This document shows positions 1 to 6,976 of a DNA stretch of 11,374 bases, piece after piece. Under the pieces are notes generated by a model. The model did no database searches. It was given only the letters and a program-made list of their open reading frames with translations, and was not told the origin of the DNA. The position numbers and the translations under genes were made by a program. The stretch spans positions 1 through 11,374 of the forward strand of contig PXCX01000057.1 in the NCBI GenBank assembly GCA_003565195.1, read 5' to 3'. This DNA is from PVC group bacterium (GTDB lineage: Bacteria > Verrucomicrobiota > Kiritimatiellia > CAIKKV01 > PXCX01). Every line of letters begins with the position of its first letter. Positions within the stretch are counted from its first letter, which is position 1.

Positions 1-1758
1 ATGCGCCGGAACCCGCACATCGTATGTCCGGAACTCGATGACGCCAGCGAAACGGTTGGTGAAATCCGGCAGGACATACCTTTCGACCTCGCGGCAATCG
101 GGGCAACCCGGCACATGAAAATATTCAACCTTTACCCGGCGCGGCTCCGGCTTAACGGCAGGTTCGCCGTCAAGATCATCGGAATGGTTTCTGTCAATAA
201 CCGGGACGGACCCCGGTTCAACCGAGTCAGTCGTCTTAGGCTGTAGCAGCGGATCATGATCGGAATCGATAGCGTCCGCTTGGGCGGGATGGTCGCCGGA
301 GAGCGCCACGAGGTTGGTCCACAAGGCATCGATATCGATGATGCCAGGCATGGGACCCTCGATCCGGCCGCTAAAAGCGCCCTGCGCCACGCGGCGCAGA
401 GGATCGTCGGAGAGAACCGAAAATTCGCAACGGAACCAGCGATCGATGTTTTCGCCAATAACCTCGAAAAGGGCTTCGGCATCCGTTCCAGGCTCAATCA
501 TCGCTGGCGCTTCCATCAGTTCCAACCATGGACTGCGACTACGTACCCGCTCGATGGTCAGCGGCACGCCCCCGCGGTTTCCCAGCCGGATGCGTACCGT
601 TTGCCTTTCGCCGGCAGTCATAACCACCGGTTCGTCGGGTATCCCGACCACGAGTTGCGGTCGGTCGGCTTCTGCACCCGGATCGGGTTGTGCCAGGCGT
701 TCGGAGATGTGGGTATCGCGTTCAGCATAATAGGCGTCGATCATTTGGGCGACTGTCTCGTCGTCCTCGATCGCGTTTGTCAATGGCACGATCTGCTGGA
801 CGATGCGCCAGCGCGCGGTCTCAACGACGGTAGGCCGGAACGGATCATCCCCGGTTTCCTCGGGATGCGTGGGCGACTCGATGCTTGACACGGGTGTCGC
901 GTCCATGGCATCGGCGTCCCCGTAATCCGATCGCAGTGTCAGACGCAGAATGCCGAGGTTTTCACCGTTCTTACCGGCTTGGCAGATGACCACGTTATTG
1001 ACGATTTCAGGCGGGCTGATCAACGATTGCGAATGACCGCCGATGATCAGGTCGACGCCGTGGACACGCGCGGCCAGTTTGCGGTCAGCATCCAGTCCCT
1101 GGTGTGACAATACGATCGTTAAATCCAACGGCTGGGCTAGACTTTCCTGAAAGATCGCAATCATCCGTTCAGGATCCATCAGGACCATTCCTTCGGGACG
1201 CGACCGCGCAAAGCGCCAGGCGTCCTCGCCCACAATCGAGACGATCCCGATCCTCATACCGGCGCGTTCGACGATTTTCCAGGGCGGGGCCAGAATCTGT
1301 TGCCCCGCCGGGGCGTCGGTCATCCGATATCCGCCGGAGAGCCATGGGAAATTCGAATGTCCGGCGGTCTCGTCCCACATACCGGCAGCGCGGTTGGCCG
1401 CCGTCCAGGCATCGAGACCGTGAACCAGTTCTTGGTCGCCGATGGCCACGGCATCGTACTGCATGCGGTCGAATAGCCGCAGCAGCAGCGCCGGTCGCCC
1501 CGGTGTTTTGTAAACCGGGAAAAGATCGCCGGCATCGAGCGCCAGCACGGTATCCGTTTCCGCCGTTTGCCGGAACTGGTCCATCAACCATGCACGCTTG
1601 GCCAAACCGCCCCAGGGAGCACTAGGGCAATGACAGGAACGCAGCACGCCGTTGGCCGAACCGGAAAAAAGGACCGTCAGAGCTTCGGAAGCCTCCGTCG
1701 CGCCAACGCTTAACATGAAGACAGTACAAAGCAATAAAGTCCGAGTTTGGTGTTGCAT
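1..1758 (-). CDS. Exported metallophosphatase-like protein fused to DUF1573-like and thioredoxin-like domains (partial)
   Basis: The reading frame is open from ATG 1758 to base 1 (586 codons) and continues outside the window. An in-frame TGA at 1764-1762 lies one codon before the ATG, so this is the only possible start. Residues 1-23 form a signal peptide (hydrophobic LLLCTVFMLSVGA). Residues about 27-330 resemble the 5'-nucleotidase/UshA metallophosphatase fold: a first strand LTVLFSG, SCHC at 41-44 followed by WGGLAKRA, LDAGD at 74-78, GDQE at 107-110, LSHQG, and GGHSQ at 240-244. The family's DxH motif, GNHE and GHxH are not intact, so catalysis is doubtful. Residues about 366-465 look like a DUF1573/Ig-like domain (LGNRGGVPLTI, IEPGTDAE, SDDP). 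After a Pro/Asp-rich linker, HVPGCPDCREVERYVLP has a CPDC pair at 552-555 like a thioredoxin-fold redox site. The fold assignments come from motif recognition only. A periplasmic redox or binding role is inferred. Confidence 0.75.
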   Translation of the reverse strand, partial: MQHQTRTLLLCTVFMLSVGATEASEALTVLFSGSANGVLRSCHCPSAPWGGLAKRAWLMDQFRQTAETDTVLALDAGDLFPVYKTPGRPALLLRLFDRMQYDAVAIGDQELVHGLDAWTAANRAAGMWDETAGHSNFPWLSGGYRMTDAPAGQQILAPPWKIVERAGMRIGIVSIVGEDAWRFARSRPEGMVLMDPERMIAIFQESLAQPLDLTIVLSHQGLDADRKLAARVHGVDLIIGGHSQSLISPPEIVNNVVICQAGKNGENLGILRLTLRSDYGDADAMDATPVSSIESPTHPEETGDDPFRPTVVETARWRIVQQIVPLTNAIEDDETVAQMIDAYYAERDTHISERLAQPDPGAEADRPQLVVGIPDEPVVMTAGERQTVRIRLGNRGGVPLTIERVRSRSPWLELMEAPAMIEPGTDAEALFEVIGENIDRWFRCEFSVLSDDPLRRVAQGAFSGRIEGPMPGIIDIDALWTNLVALSGDHPAQADAIDSDHDPLLQPKTTDSVEPGSVPVIDRNHSDDLDGEPAVKPEPRRVKVEYFHVPGCPDCREVERYVLPDFTNRFAGVIEFRTYDVRVPAH

Positions 1759-1767
1759 AAGTCAGTC

Positions 1768-1797
1768 AATCTATGTTATAAGACTCAATTATGTCAA
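1768..1797 (-). promoter_or_regulatory. Likely sigma70-type promoter for the leftward phosphatase-like gene
   Basis: Read on the minus strand, a perfect TTGACA (1797-1792) is followed after 18 bases by TAGATT (1773-1768), a 4/6 match to the -10 consensus. Transcription would start only a few bases before the ATG at 1758, and no Shine-Dalgarno sequence is visible, so the message may be nearly leaderless. A second possible -10, TATAAC (1780-1775), is a better match but sits at poor spacing from the -35. On the plus strand TATAAG (1777-1782) could serve the divergent thioredoxin-lipoprotein operon, so the two promoters would overlap in this 86-base gap. Confidence 0.5.
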
Positions 1798-1844
1798 CAC
1801 AAAACAATCTGGGATGAGGATAAAAAGTTTGGAGCTTGATTATC

Positions 1845-2429
1845 ATGAGGTTTCGTCTTCTGGTTTTTGCATTGATGTTTATATCGGGATGGCCCAGCAT
1901 TACGATGGCCGGGGAAACGGAGGATCACAATGGCGAGGCGACCGCGCCGCTGAGGTCGGTGCTTGTTACATTTAACGGGCAATACCAGTATCTGTCGCGG
2001 CTGTACTATCCCGGGCCGGAACGTATCCGTCAACCGCGATCCGTTGTCGTCCTCAAGTTCATGAGTCTGGATTGTTTGCCCTGTCGCAAGATTCTACCAA
2101 CGTTTCTTCGAGTGGCCCGCGCGGCGGCCGAACAGGCCGACGAATCGGGTGATCGATTCCGCTTTTTCCTCGTTAGCATTGATCGGTTGAGTGCCCGCGA
2201 TAAGTTGCTGGAATATCTGAAAGCTCATGGAATCGATCCCGACACCGAGGTCTTGTTGGATCCGTATCAAAAGACGGCCGAACAGTTCGAGGTGCGCGGG
2301 ATTCCGCGTACATTTGTTGTCTCTGCCCAAGCCCAAATCACGGCTGACATTACCGGTGCGGGCGAGGATTATCAACAGGTGCTTGTCCGCGGTATTGAAA
2401 CGGCCCTGCAAGCTGGAGGCGCTCGGTGA
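1845..2429 (+). CDS. Exported TlpA/ResA-like thioredoxin-family protein
   Basis: This 194-residue protein probably acts as a periplasmic thiol-disulfide oxidoreductase. Residues 1-22 form a signal peptide (MRFRLLVFALMFISG, cleavage likely after TMA). The body is a thioredoxin fold: strand VVVLKFMS, the active-site pair CLPC at Cys77-Cys80, a helix KILPTFLRVA, strand FRFFLVSID, and GIPRTFVV with the cis-proline at Pro154. This order matches the TlpA/ResA group, whose usual motif is GIPxTFxID. I chose ATG 1845 because GGAG (1831-1834) lies 10 bases upstream; a TTG at 1836, three codons earlier, lies too close to that site. The stop overlaps the next gene by four bases, so the two are translationally coupled. 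The partner protein is unknown; reduction of envelope proteins or cytochrome c maturation would be typical of the family. Confidence 0.85.
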   Translation: MRFRLLVFALMFISGWPSITMAGETEDHNGEATAPLRSVLVTFNGQYQYLSRLYYPGPERIRQPRSVVVLKFMSLDCLPCRKILPTFLRVARAAAEQADESGDRFRFFLVSIDRLSARDKLLEYLKAHGIDPDTEVLLDPYQKTAEQFEVRGIPRTFVVSAQAQITADITGAGEDYQQVLVRGIETALQAGGAR

Positions 2430-3631
2430 ATCCGCAATGGCTAACCAACGTTGATCGATGCCTGACCGTTGGTTTCTTGATGACGGGCATGCTATTGCAA
2501 GGGTGCGCCACGACCACGCTTGGGCCAGTGCCTCCCTCGTGGTGGTCTGACCCACGACCTCATGATGCGCAGCACCTCTATTTCAAAGCCCACGGGCAAA
2601 GGCATTCGCTCGAAGATGCGCGGCGGGCAGCGATGCGATCCATTCGAGCACAAATCGCCGAATATATTTTTACTGAGGTGCGCGTCCAAAACATGGCGGA
2701 ACAAACACGGATATCGGTAGAAAGCTTTGTCAGCCTAAGTGAAGTCGAATCCTTCAGGGAAGACGATACGCGACATTCGGGAGCATGGAATGTTTGGATA
2801 TTGGGTCGTTATCCGCAGTCGGAATATCAGCGAATTCGCAAACGATTGGCTCTTGGGGTTCGTTTGGAACAACAATGGAGTGAAGCCCAATCGGCCATTA
2901 ACCGGCAACAATTGGCGACCGCCGAACCGATTCTGTTATCGATAATCAATGAATACGACAAGGCGTTGCGGCCATCGTTCGATTTGGAATCGGTGAAAAT
3001 CGAGTTGGCTTCGCTGTACCTGAAACAAAATCGGGCCGGTCCCGCCCGCCAGTGGATTCGCGATGTAAAGAAAAGCGCCCGGGACTCCAAGTGGGCGCGC
3101 AAAGCCGAAGTCATCGAGCGGCAACTTCCGGCTATTTCGTATGCGGAAGCGTTCGACGAGAAAAAAATCGGGATACTTGCCATGTCGCGAACGGACGGGC
3201 CAATCACAGCGGATGCACGTCTGACGGCGGACGCCACAATGCGGTTTAATCGGGATGGTGTACAAACGACACCCCGGCCTGACACTCTAAAAATTGGTCT
3301 TAACGTCATTGATGCCTCCGTGATCCGACGGGTTGCCAACGCATTCACGGCTGCGGGAGCTGACGCCGTATTCATGCTTCTGTTTGAAATCGATCCCGAC
3401 AAGACGGATGCAACGATCCGTATTCCGCTAAGCGAGGAACGCACGGCTGCGCTTGATGCGAAACTACAATATTGGGTCATCCGGGCATCGGATGCCCAGG
3501 TCATGGCGTCTGGTTCTACACCCGGTCGATCGGAGCAACGCACGGGTCTTCTGAATGCTATACTTACCCATCGTCGTCACATGCCGCACCATGCCCCCGC
3601 GATCGCCGAGGCCCTTGGCACAGATCGCTGA
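2426..3631 (+). CDS. LPP20-like lipoprotein, probably in the outer membrane
   Basis: A 401-residue lipoprotein. The GTG start at 2426 overlaps the previous TGA (GTGA) and has GGAGG at 2415-2419, six bases upstream, which decides the start. Residues 1-27 form a lipoprotein signal ending in the lipobox LQGC with Cys27; Ala28 after it suggests outer-membrane sorting. Residues about 39-145 follow the LPP20 pattern: WW near the start, LYFKAHGQ, then a helix rich in Ala and Arg (DARRAAMRSIRAQIAEYI), a beta segment and WNVWILGRYPQSEYQRI. Residues about 150-230 look like helical TPR-type repeats (ATAEPILLSIINEYDKAL and SLYLKQNRAGPARQWI). The C-terminal third (KKIGILAMS, ADAVFMLLFEI, LQYWVIRASDAQVM) is a mixed alpha/beta region that I do not recognise. 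Coupling to the thioredoxin suggests a shared envelope role, but no function can be named. Confidence 0.75.
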   Translation: MNPQWLTNVDRCLTVGFLMTGMLLQGCATTTLGPVPPSWWSDPRPHDAQHLYFKAHGQRHSLEDARRAAMRSIRAQIAEYIFTEVRVQNMAEQTRISVESFVSLSEVESFREDDTRHSGAWNVWILGRYPQSEYQRIRKRLALGVRLEQQWSEAQSAINRQQLATAEPILLSIINEYDKALRPSFDLESVKIELASLYLKQNRAGPARQWIRDVKKSARDSKWARKAEVIERQLPAISYAEAFDEKKIGILAMSRTDGPITADARLTADATMRFNRDGVQTTPRPDTLKIGLNVIDASVIRRVANAFTAAGADAVFMLLFEIDPDKTDATIRIPLSEERTAALDAKLQYWVIRASDAQVMASGSTPGRSEQRTGLLNAILTHRRHMPHHAPAIAEALGTDR

Positions 3632-3654
3632 TGCAATGATTGCGCGTCGGGATT

Positions 3655-3680
3655 GCGAAGCGGTAGCGTTGGCGCTTCGC
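3655..3680 (+). other. Intergenic hairpin after the lipoprotein gene
   Basis: A perfect 8-bp inverted repeat, GCGAAGCG (3655-3662) and CGCTTCGC (3673-3680), encloses a 10-base loop 23 bases after the lipoprotein stop. No T-run follows directly; a T-rich stretch (3740-3758) begins 60 bases later. It may slow or stabilise the 3' end of the operon transcript, but it is not a canonical intrinsic terminator. Confidence 0.4.
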
Positions 3681-3767
3681 GAGGAACAAGATTTCCGGAA
3701 CGGAATGGCCATCGCAGGCGGTGCGATAACACGGGGCGGTTTTTTTCTTTATTTTTTTCCTGAGATC

Positions 3768-3795
3768 GTTTATAAACAGATGCTTTTCCCATCTG
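3768..3795 (+). promoter_or_regulatory. Probable pfp promoter/leader with palindrome and hairpin
   Basis: The palindrome GTTTATAAAC (3768-3777) contains a TATAAA -10-like element and follows a very T-rich stretch. It is followed by a perfect 6-bp inverted repeat, CAGATG (3777-3782) and CATCTG (3790-3795), with a 7-base loop. The expected transcription start falls at about 3783, inside this repeat, so the repeat may act as an operator or as a leader hairpin. AAGGA at 3809-3813 is a plausible ribosome binding site for ATG 3826. No clear -35 box is visible. Confidence 0.4.
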
Positions 3796-3825
3796 AAAAC
3801 ATCAATCCAAGGAACAAAATATCGC

Positions 3826-5037
3826 ATGAGTACGGACGTAAAGAAAGTTGCTTTTTTAACCGCCGGCGGTCTGGCGCCCTGCCTCAGTTCGGCCCTGGGA
3901 TACTTGATCGAACGTTACCACGAAACGGCGCCCGAGGTGGAACAGATCGCCTACATCAATGGTTACGCCGGCCTGTTAAAAGGGGATTTTCTGACCGTGA
4001 CGGCGGACGTACGCAAACAATCGGCGGTACTGCAGGATTTCGGCGGCAGTCCGATCGGCAACAGCCGGGTCAAACTCACCAATATCGAGGACTGCCTGAA
4101 ACGGGGTCTGATCACTGACGGACAGAATCCATTGCAGGTCGCCGCCGAACAATTGACCCGCGACGGCGTGGACGTCCTGCATACCATCGGCGGCGACGAC
4201 ACCAACACGGCCGCCGCCGACCTGGCGTCCTTCCTGAAATCCAACAACTATCAGTTGACCGTGGTCGGACTGCCCAAGACGATTGACAACGATGTCTATC
4301 CAATCCGCCAGAGCCTGGGCGCCTGGACCGCCGCGGAACAGGGCGCGCTTTTTTTCGAAAACGTCGTCTCGGAGAACAACGCCAATCCGCGCATGCTGAT
4401 CGTTCACGAAGTCATGGGCCGTAATTGCGGATGGTTGACCGCCGAAACCGCACGCCTTTATCGTCAACGGCTGGAGACCATGACGTTTCTCCCGGAAATC
4501 GGGCTTGGCCGCGAACGCCGCGACATCCATGGCATTTATCTTCCCGAAATGACCTTCGAGATTGCCGCCGAGGCCGAACGGTTGCGACATACCATGGTGC
4601 AACAGGATTGCGTGAACCTTTTTATCAGCGAGGGCGCCGGCATCGCAACTATTCTGGAGGAAATGACCTCCCGTGGCAAACAGGTTCCCCGCGACGCTTT
4701 CGGCCATCCACGCCTTGACAAGGTCAACCCCGGCCAGTGGTTTGGTCAACGCTTTGCCGAGATGCTGGGCGCCGAGAAAACCCTGGTGCAAAAAAGCGGT
4801 TATTTCGCACGTTCGGCGCCCGCCAACAAACGCGACCGCAAACTGATCCAGCACTGCGCGCATCTGGCTGTCGATTTTGCCCTGAAACGCGAATCCGGAG
4901 TCATCGGCGAGGATGAGGAAGGTAACGCGGCAGAGCCTTCATTGATCGCGTTCGACAGAATCAAAGGCGGCAAACCTTTCGATCCCAACCAATCCTGGTT
5001 CCAGGACTTGCTGCGGGATATTGGCCAAGCGGTTTAG
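3826..5037 (+). CDS. pfp: Pyrophosphate-dependent 6-phosphofructokinase
   Basis: This cytoplasmic glycolytic enzyme transfers phosphate reversibly from pyrophosphate to fructose 6-phosphate. The 403 residues cover the full PfkA fold from the glycine-rich LTAGGLAPC (11-19) to the C-terminus. GGDD at 122-125 replaces the GGDG(S) of ATP-dependent enzymes. PKTIDND at 150-156 has Lys151 where ATP enzymes carry Gly, with Asp154 as the expected catalytic base; both features are the established markers of pyrophosphate use. MGRNCGWLTA at 197-206 is the substrate-binding motif. ISEGAG and the KSGYFARS segment fit the PPi-PFK clade. ATG 3826 has AAGGA 12 bases upstream. The gene stands alone between non-metabolic neighbours and a hairpin follows its stop. 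The reversible reaction allows both glycolysis and gluconeogenesis, fitting a sugar-degrading lifestyle. Confidence 0.95.
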   Translation: MSTDVKKVAFLTAGGLAPCLSSALGYLIERYHETAPEVEQIAYINGYAGLLKGDFLTVTADVRKQSAVLQDFGGSPIGNSRVKLTNIEDCLKRGLITDGQNPLQVAAEQLTRDGVDVLHTIGGDDTNTAAADLASFLKSNNYQLTVVGLPKTIDNDVYPIRQSLGAWTAAEQGALFFENVVSENNANPRMLIVHEVMGRNCGWLTAETARLYRQRLETMTFLPEIGLGRERRDIHGIYLPEMTFEIAAEAERLRHTMVQQDCVNLFISEGAGIATILEEMTSRGKQVPRDAFGHPRLDKVNPGQWFGQRFAEMLGAEKTLVQKSGYFARSAPANKRDRKLIQHCAHLAVDFALKRESGVIGEDEEGNAAEPSLIAFDRIKGGKPFDPNQSWFQDLLRDIGQAV

Positions 5038-5082
5038 CGTCCTTACGGGAACGATGCTCGATTTTGCGTGGGACTCTGATAA

Positions 5083-5097
5083 CCCCGCGAATCGGGG
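5083..5097 (+). terminator. Possible terminator hairpin after pfp
   Basis: CCCCG (5083-5087) and CGGGG (5093-5097) can pair across a 5-base loop, 45 bases after the pfp stop. Only CGTTTGTC follows, so the U-tract is weak. It could be a poor intrinsic terminator or simply an mRNA 3' structure. Confidence 0.35.
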
Positions 5098-5143
5098 CGT
5101 TTGTCGTGAGCTTTGTCGATTACAACGCCGACGCGTTGCAAGC

Positions 5144-5165
5144 CTTATGTTGCGCGCAAGATAAG
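5144..5165. promoter_or_regulatory. 22-bp near-perfect palindrome upstream of the kinase gene
   Basis: The two 11-base halves are CTTATGTTGCG and CGCAAGATAAG. All positions pair symmetrically except the sixth from each end, a G facing a G, giving 20 of 22 symmetric bases. The inner TTGCGCGCAA is a perfect 10-bp palindrome. It lies in the 256-base gap between pfp and the two-component pair, 128 bases before the kinase start, a suitable place for the operator of a dimeric regulator. Rest of the gap: a direct repeat GCTGCA (5212-5217, 5229-5234) and no convincing promoter. Confidence 0.45.
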
Positions 5166-5293
5166 TCCCGATCATTGTCTTTTCATAACCCTGCCACTCT
5201 GTAACCCTTGGGCTGCAGGCACAAGCCCGCTGCAATTTTGGATTGCATTATGGCCGCCGATTTTGCACTGTGTTAGCGGGGATATGAAGACTC

Positions 5294-6214
5294 ATGCAAC
5301 GGATTCGTTTAAAACTGGATTTCAAAGAGGTAATTATTTTACTGGCGGTCGGCGTCTTGCTGCCGGTGATGCTTTCGACGGTGGCCGGCATTGTGGCGAT
5401 TGTCTTTGCTGAAGACGCAGGCGGCATCGTTACTGGTGTGCTGGTCATTTGTTTCACGGCGGCGGCCGCCGGCAGCGCATTGGTTGCCGTGGTCTTAATG
5501 GCACGCAAAGCGAGGCTGGCACGGTTACAATCCGATTTTATCGCCAACGTCACCCACGAGTTACGTACGCCGCTGACGAATATCCGATTGCATACCCAGA
5601 CGTTGCAATCGGGCCTGATAACCCGCGATCCTAAGTTGACGGCCGACTGTCTGTCCACCATCATGCGCGAGACAGAGTGGCTGGAAGCCATGGTGGACAA
5701 GGTACTGACCTGGCGTGCGTCGGCCGGCAACATGCTGGCGCTGAATCCGGTCGTGCAACTTGTTTCGCAAGCATTGTCGCAAGCTGTCGATCGATTTCAG
5801 AGTATGGTCCAGGCCGGGAATATCGATTTTTCAACCACCGACAACAGCCGCCTCAAGGTGCGGCACGATGTCAGAGCGCTGAGTTCGGTCATATTAAACT
5901 TGCTGACGAACGCCTACAAAAACACCGGACCGGACAAACGCATCCGCATCGTTCTGCGGGATGAGGCGGACGAGGTTATCATCACGGTAAGCGACAACGG
6001 CGTCGGTTTGTCGCATGCGGATACGGAACACATTTTCGAACCATTTTACCGGGTTCCGCAACAAAACGGCGGCGACGCCGGCGGCATCGGCCTGGGGCTG
6101 GCGATCGCCCGTTACATTGTAAGCCTCCACGGGGGTTCCATCCGCGCCGCAAACTCCGATGGAGACGGCGCTGTATTCACGATCCGTCTGCCTGCCGCGC
6201 GGGAAAACACATGA
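5294..6214 (+). CDS. Membrane sensor histidine kinase with minimal input region
   Basis: This 306-residue inner-membrane kinase autophosphorylates and passes phosphate to the regulator encoded next. Two hydrophobic segments at about 12-37 and 43-66 are joined by a loop of only about five residues (EDAGG). No periplasmic sensor domain, HAMP or PAS domain is visible. The dimerisation helix carries the H-box VTHELRTPLTN with phospho-acceptor His88. The ATP-binding domain has the N-box NLLTNAYK (Asn206), G1 box DNGVG (Asp234), F box IFEPFYR and G2 box GGIGLGLAIA (from 263). All catalytic motifs are intact. The start at ATG 5294 has only a weak purine-rich stretch upstream. Its end overlaps the regulator start (ATGA), so the two are coupled. 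The layout resembles kinases that sense within the membrane or through a partner protein. Confidence 0.93.
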   Translation: MQRIRLKLDFKEVIILLAVGVLLPVMLSTVAGIVAIVFAEDAGGIVTGVLVICFTAAAAGSALVAVVLMARKARLARLQSDFIANVTHELRTPLTNIRLHTQTLQSGLITRDPKLTADCLSTIMRETEWLEAMVDKVLTWRASAGNMLALNPVVQLVSQALSQAVDRFQSMVQAGNIDFSTTDNSRLKVRHDVRALSSVILNLLTNAYKNTGPDKRIRIVLRDEADEVIITVSDNGVGLSHADTEHIFEPFYRVPQQNGGDAGGIGLGLAIARYIVSLHGGSIRAANSDGDGAVFTIRLPAARENT

Positions 6215-6936
6215 ATAACCATGCCAACCATCATATCGCGGAAAAATCAGTCATCCTGATCGTGGAGGACAACCGGTCGCTGCGTGACGGTCTGGCGCTG
6301 AATCTCAGACTGCACGGTTACCAGGCGCTTGTCGCGGCGAACGGCGAAAGCGGATTGCAGTTGGCATTCGAAAAACGACCGCATTTGATCGTGCTCGATA
6401 TCATGCTGCCCGATATAAGCGGCCTTGAGATGTTAAAGCAATTACGCCGTCACGGCGAACAGACACCCGTCCTGATCCTTTCCGCCAGAGGCTCGACCCC
6501 CGATAAAGTGGAGGGCTTGAATTCAGGAGCGGACGATTATATGGCCAAACCTTTCGATTTGCCCGAGCTGTTGGCCCGTATCGACGCCATGCTGCGACGG
6601 CATCGTATCCAGGAAAAGCAACCTGAAATCAAGGTGGGCCGTATCGCCATCGATCCGTCCACACGACGCGTGCGGATCCGCGGCAAGACCATCGACATGT
6701 CGGCCAAGGAATTCGACCTGCTTTACCTGCTGGCGTCCGCACCGGGCAAGGCGTTTACCCGCGATGCGATATTGGAACGCGTCTGGGGATGGGAATACGA
6801 GGGCACGGCACGCACCGTTGACAATTTCGTGGCCAACCTGCGCAAGAAAATCGAACCCGATCCCGGCAACCCAACCTACATACATACCGCCCCCCGCATC
6901 GGGTACCGGATGGAATTCGAGGAAATGTTTGACTGA
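6211..6936 (+). CDS. OmpR/PhoB-family response regulator
   Basis: A 241-residue DNA-binding response regulator, the cognate partner of the kinase just upstream. The receiver domain (about 13-130) has acidic Glu19-Asp20, the phospho-acceptor Asp63 in LIVLDIMLP, Ser91 and Lys113 in YMAKPFD. The winged-helix effector domain (about 138-236) shows the OmpR-type signature: FDLLYLLASAPGKAFTRDAI, RVWGWEY, RTVDNFVANLRKKIE and the wing HTAPRIGYRM. ATG 6211 overlaps the kinase stop by four bases. Both domains are full length with no missing key residue. Target genes are not identifiable from the window, although the palindrome before the kinase gene is a candidate autoregulatory site. After its stop, a 40-base convergent gap separates it from the BNR-protein gene; no proper terminator is visible there, only AAGGCCTT at 6940-6947. 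Confidence 0.95.
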   Translation: MNNHANHHIAEKSVILIVEDNRSLRDGLALNLRLHGYQALVAANGESGLQLAFEKRPHLIVLDIMLPDISGLEMLKQLRRHGEQTPVLILSARGSTPDKVEGLNSGADDYMAKPFDLPELLARIDAMLRRHRIQEKQPEIKVGRIAIDPSTRRVRIRGKTIDMSAKEFDLLYLLASAPGKAFTRDAILERVWGWEYEGTARTVDNFVANLRKKIEPDPGNPTYIHTAPRIGYRMEFEEMFD

Positions 6937-6976
6937 TCTAAGGCCTTGAGGACGTTGTTCTTTTTCCCGTTCATCG

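Noticed and set aside
256..888. 210-codon plus-strand frame at the left end
   Set aside because: It lies opposite the long minus-strand exported protein, which has a signal peptide and domain motifs over the whole stretch.
1..1758. Simple annotation as an active 5'-nucleotidase/UDP-sugar hydrolase
   Set aside because: Most metal-binding motifs are altered and no complete UshA-type C-terminal substrate domain is recognisable.
3711..3760. Intrinsic terminator at the T-rich stretch
   Set aside because: The nearest stem (ATCGC/GCGAT) is only 5 bp and lies 12 bases before the T-run, so it does not have the required geometry.
3976..4863. 295-codon minus-strand frame opposite pfp
   Set aside because: The plus strand encodes an unmistakable phosphofructokinase; the opposite frame is a shadow.
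5210..5234. GCTGCA direct repeat and overlapping short stems before the kinase gene as an OmpR-type binding site
   Set aside because: The 17-base period does not match the usual 10-11 base spacing and the repeats are only 6 bases long.
6937..6976. Bidirectional terminator between the regulator and BNR genes
   Set aside because: Only the loop-less palindrome AAGGCCTT and a short T-run separated from it are present; no stem-loop is supported.
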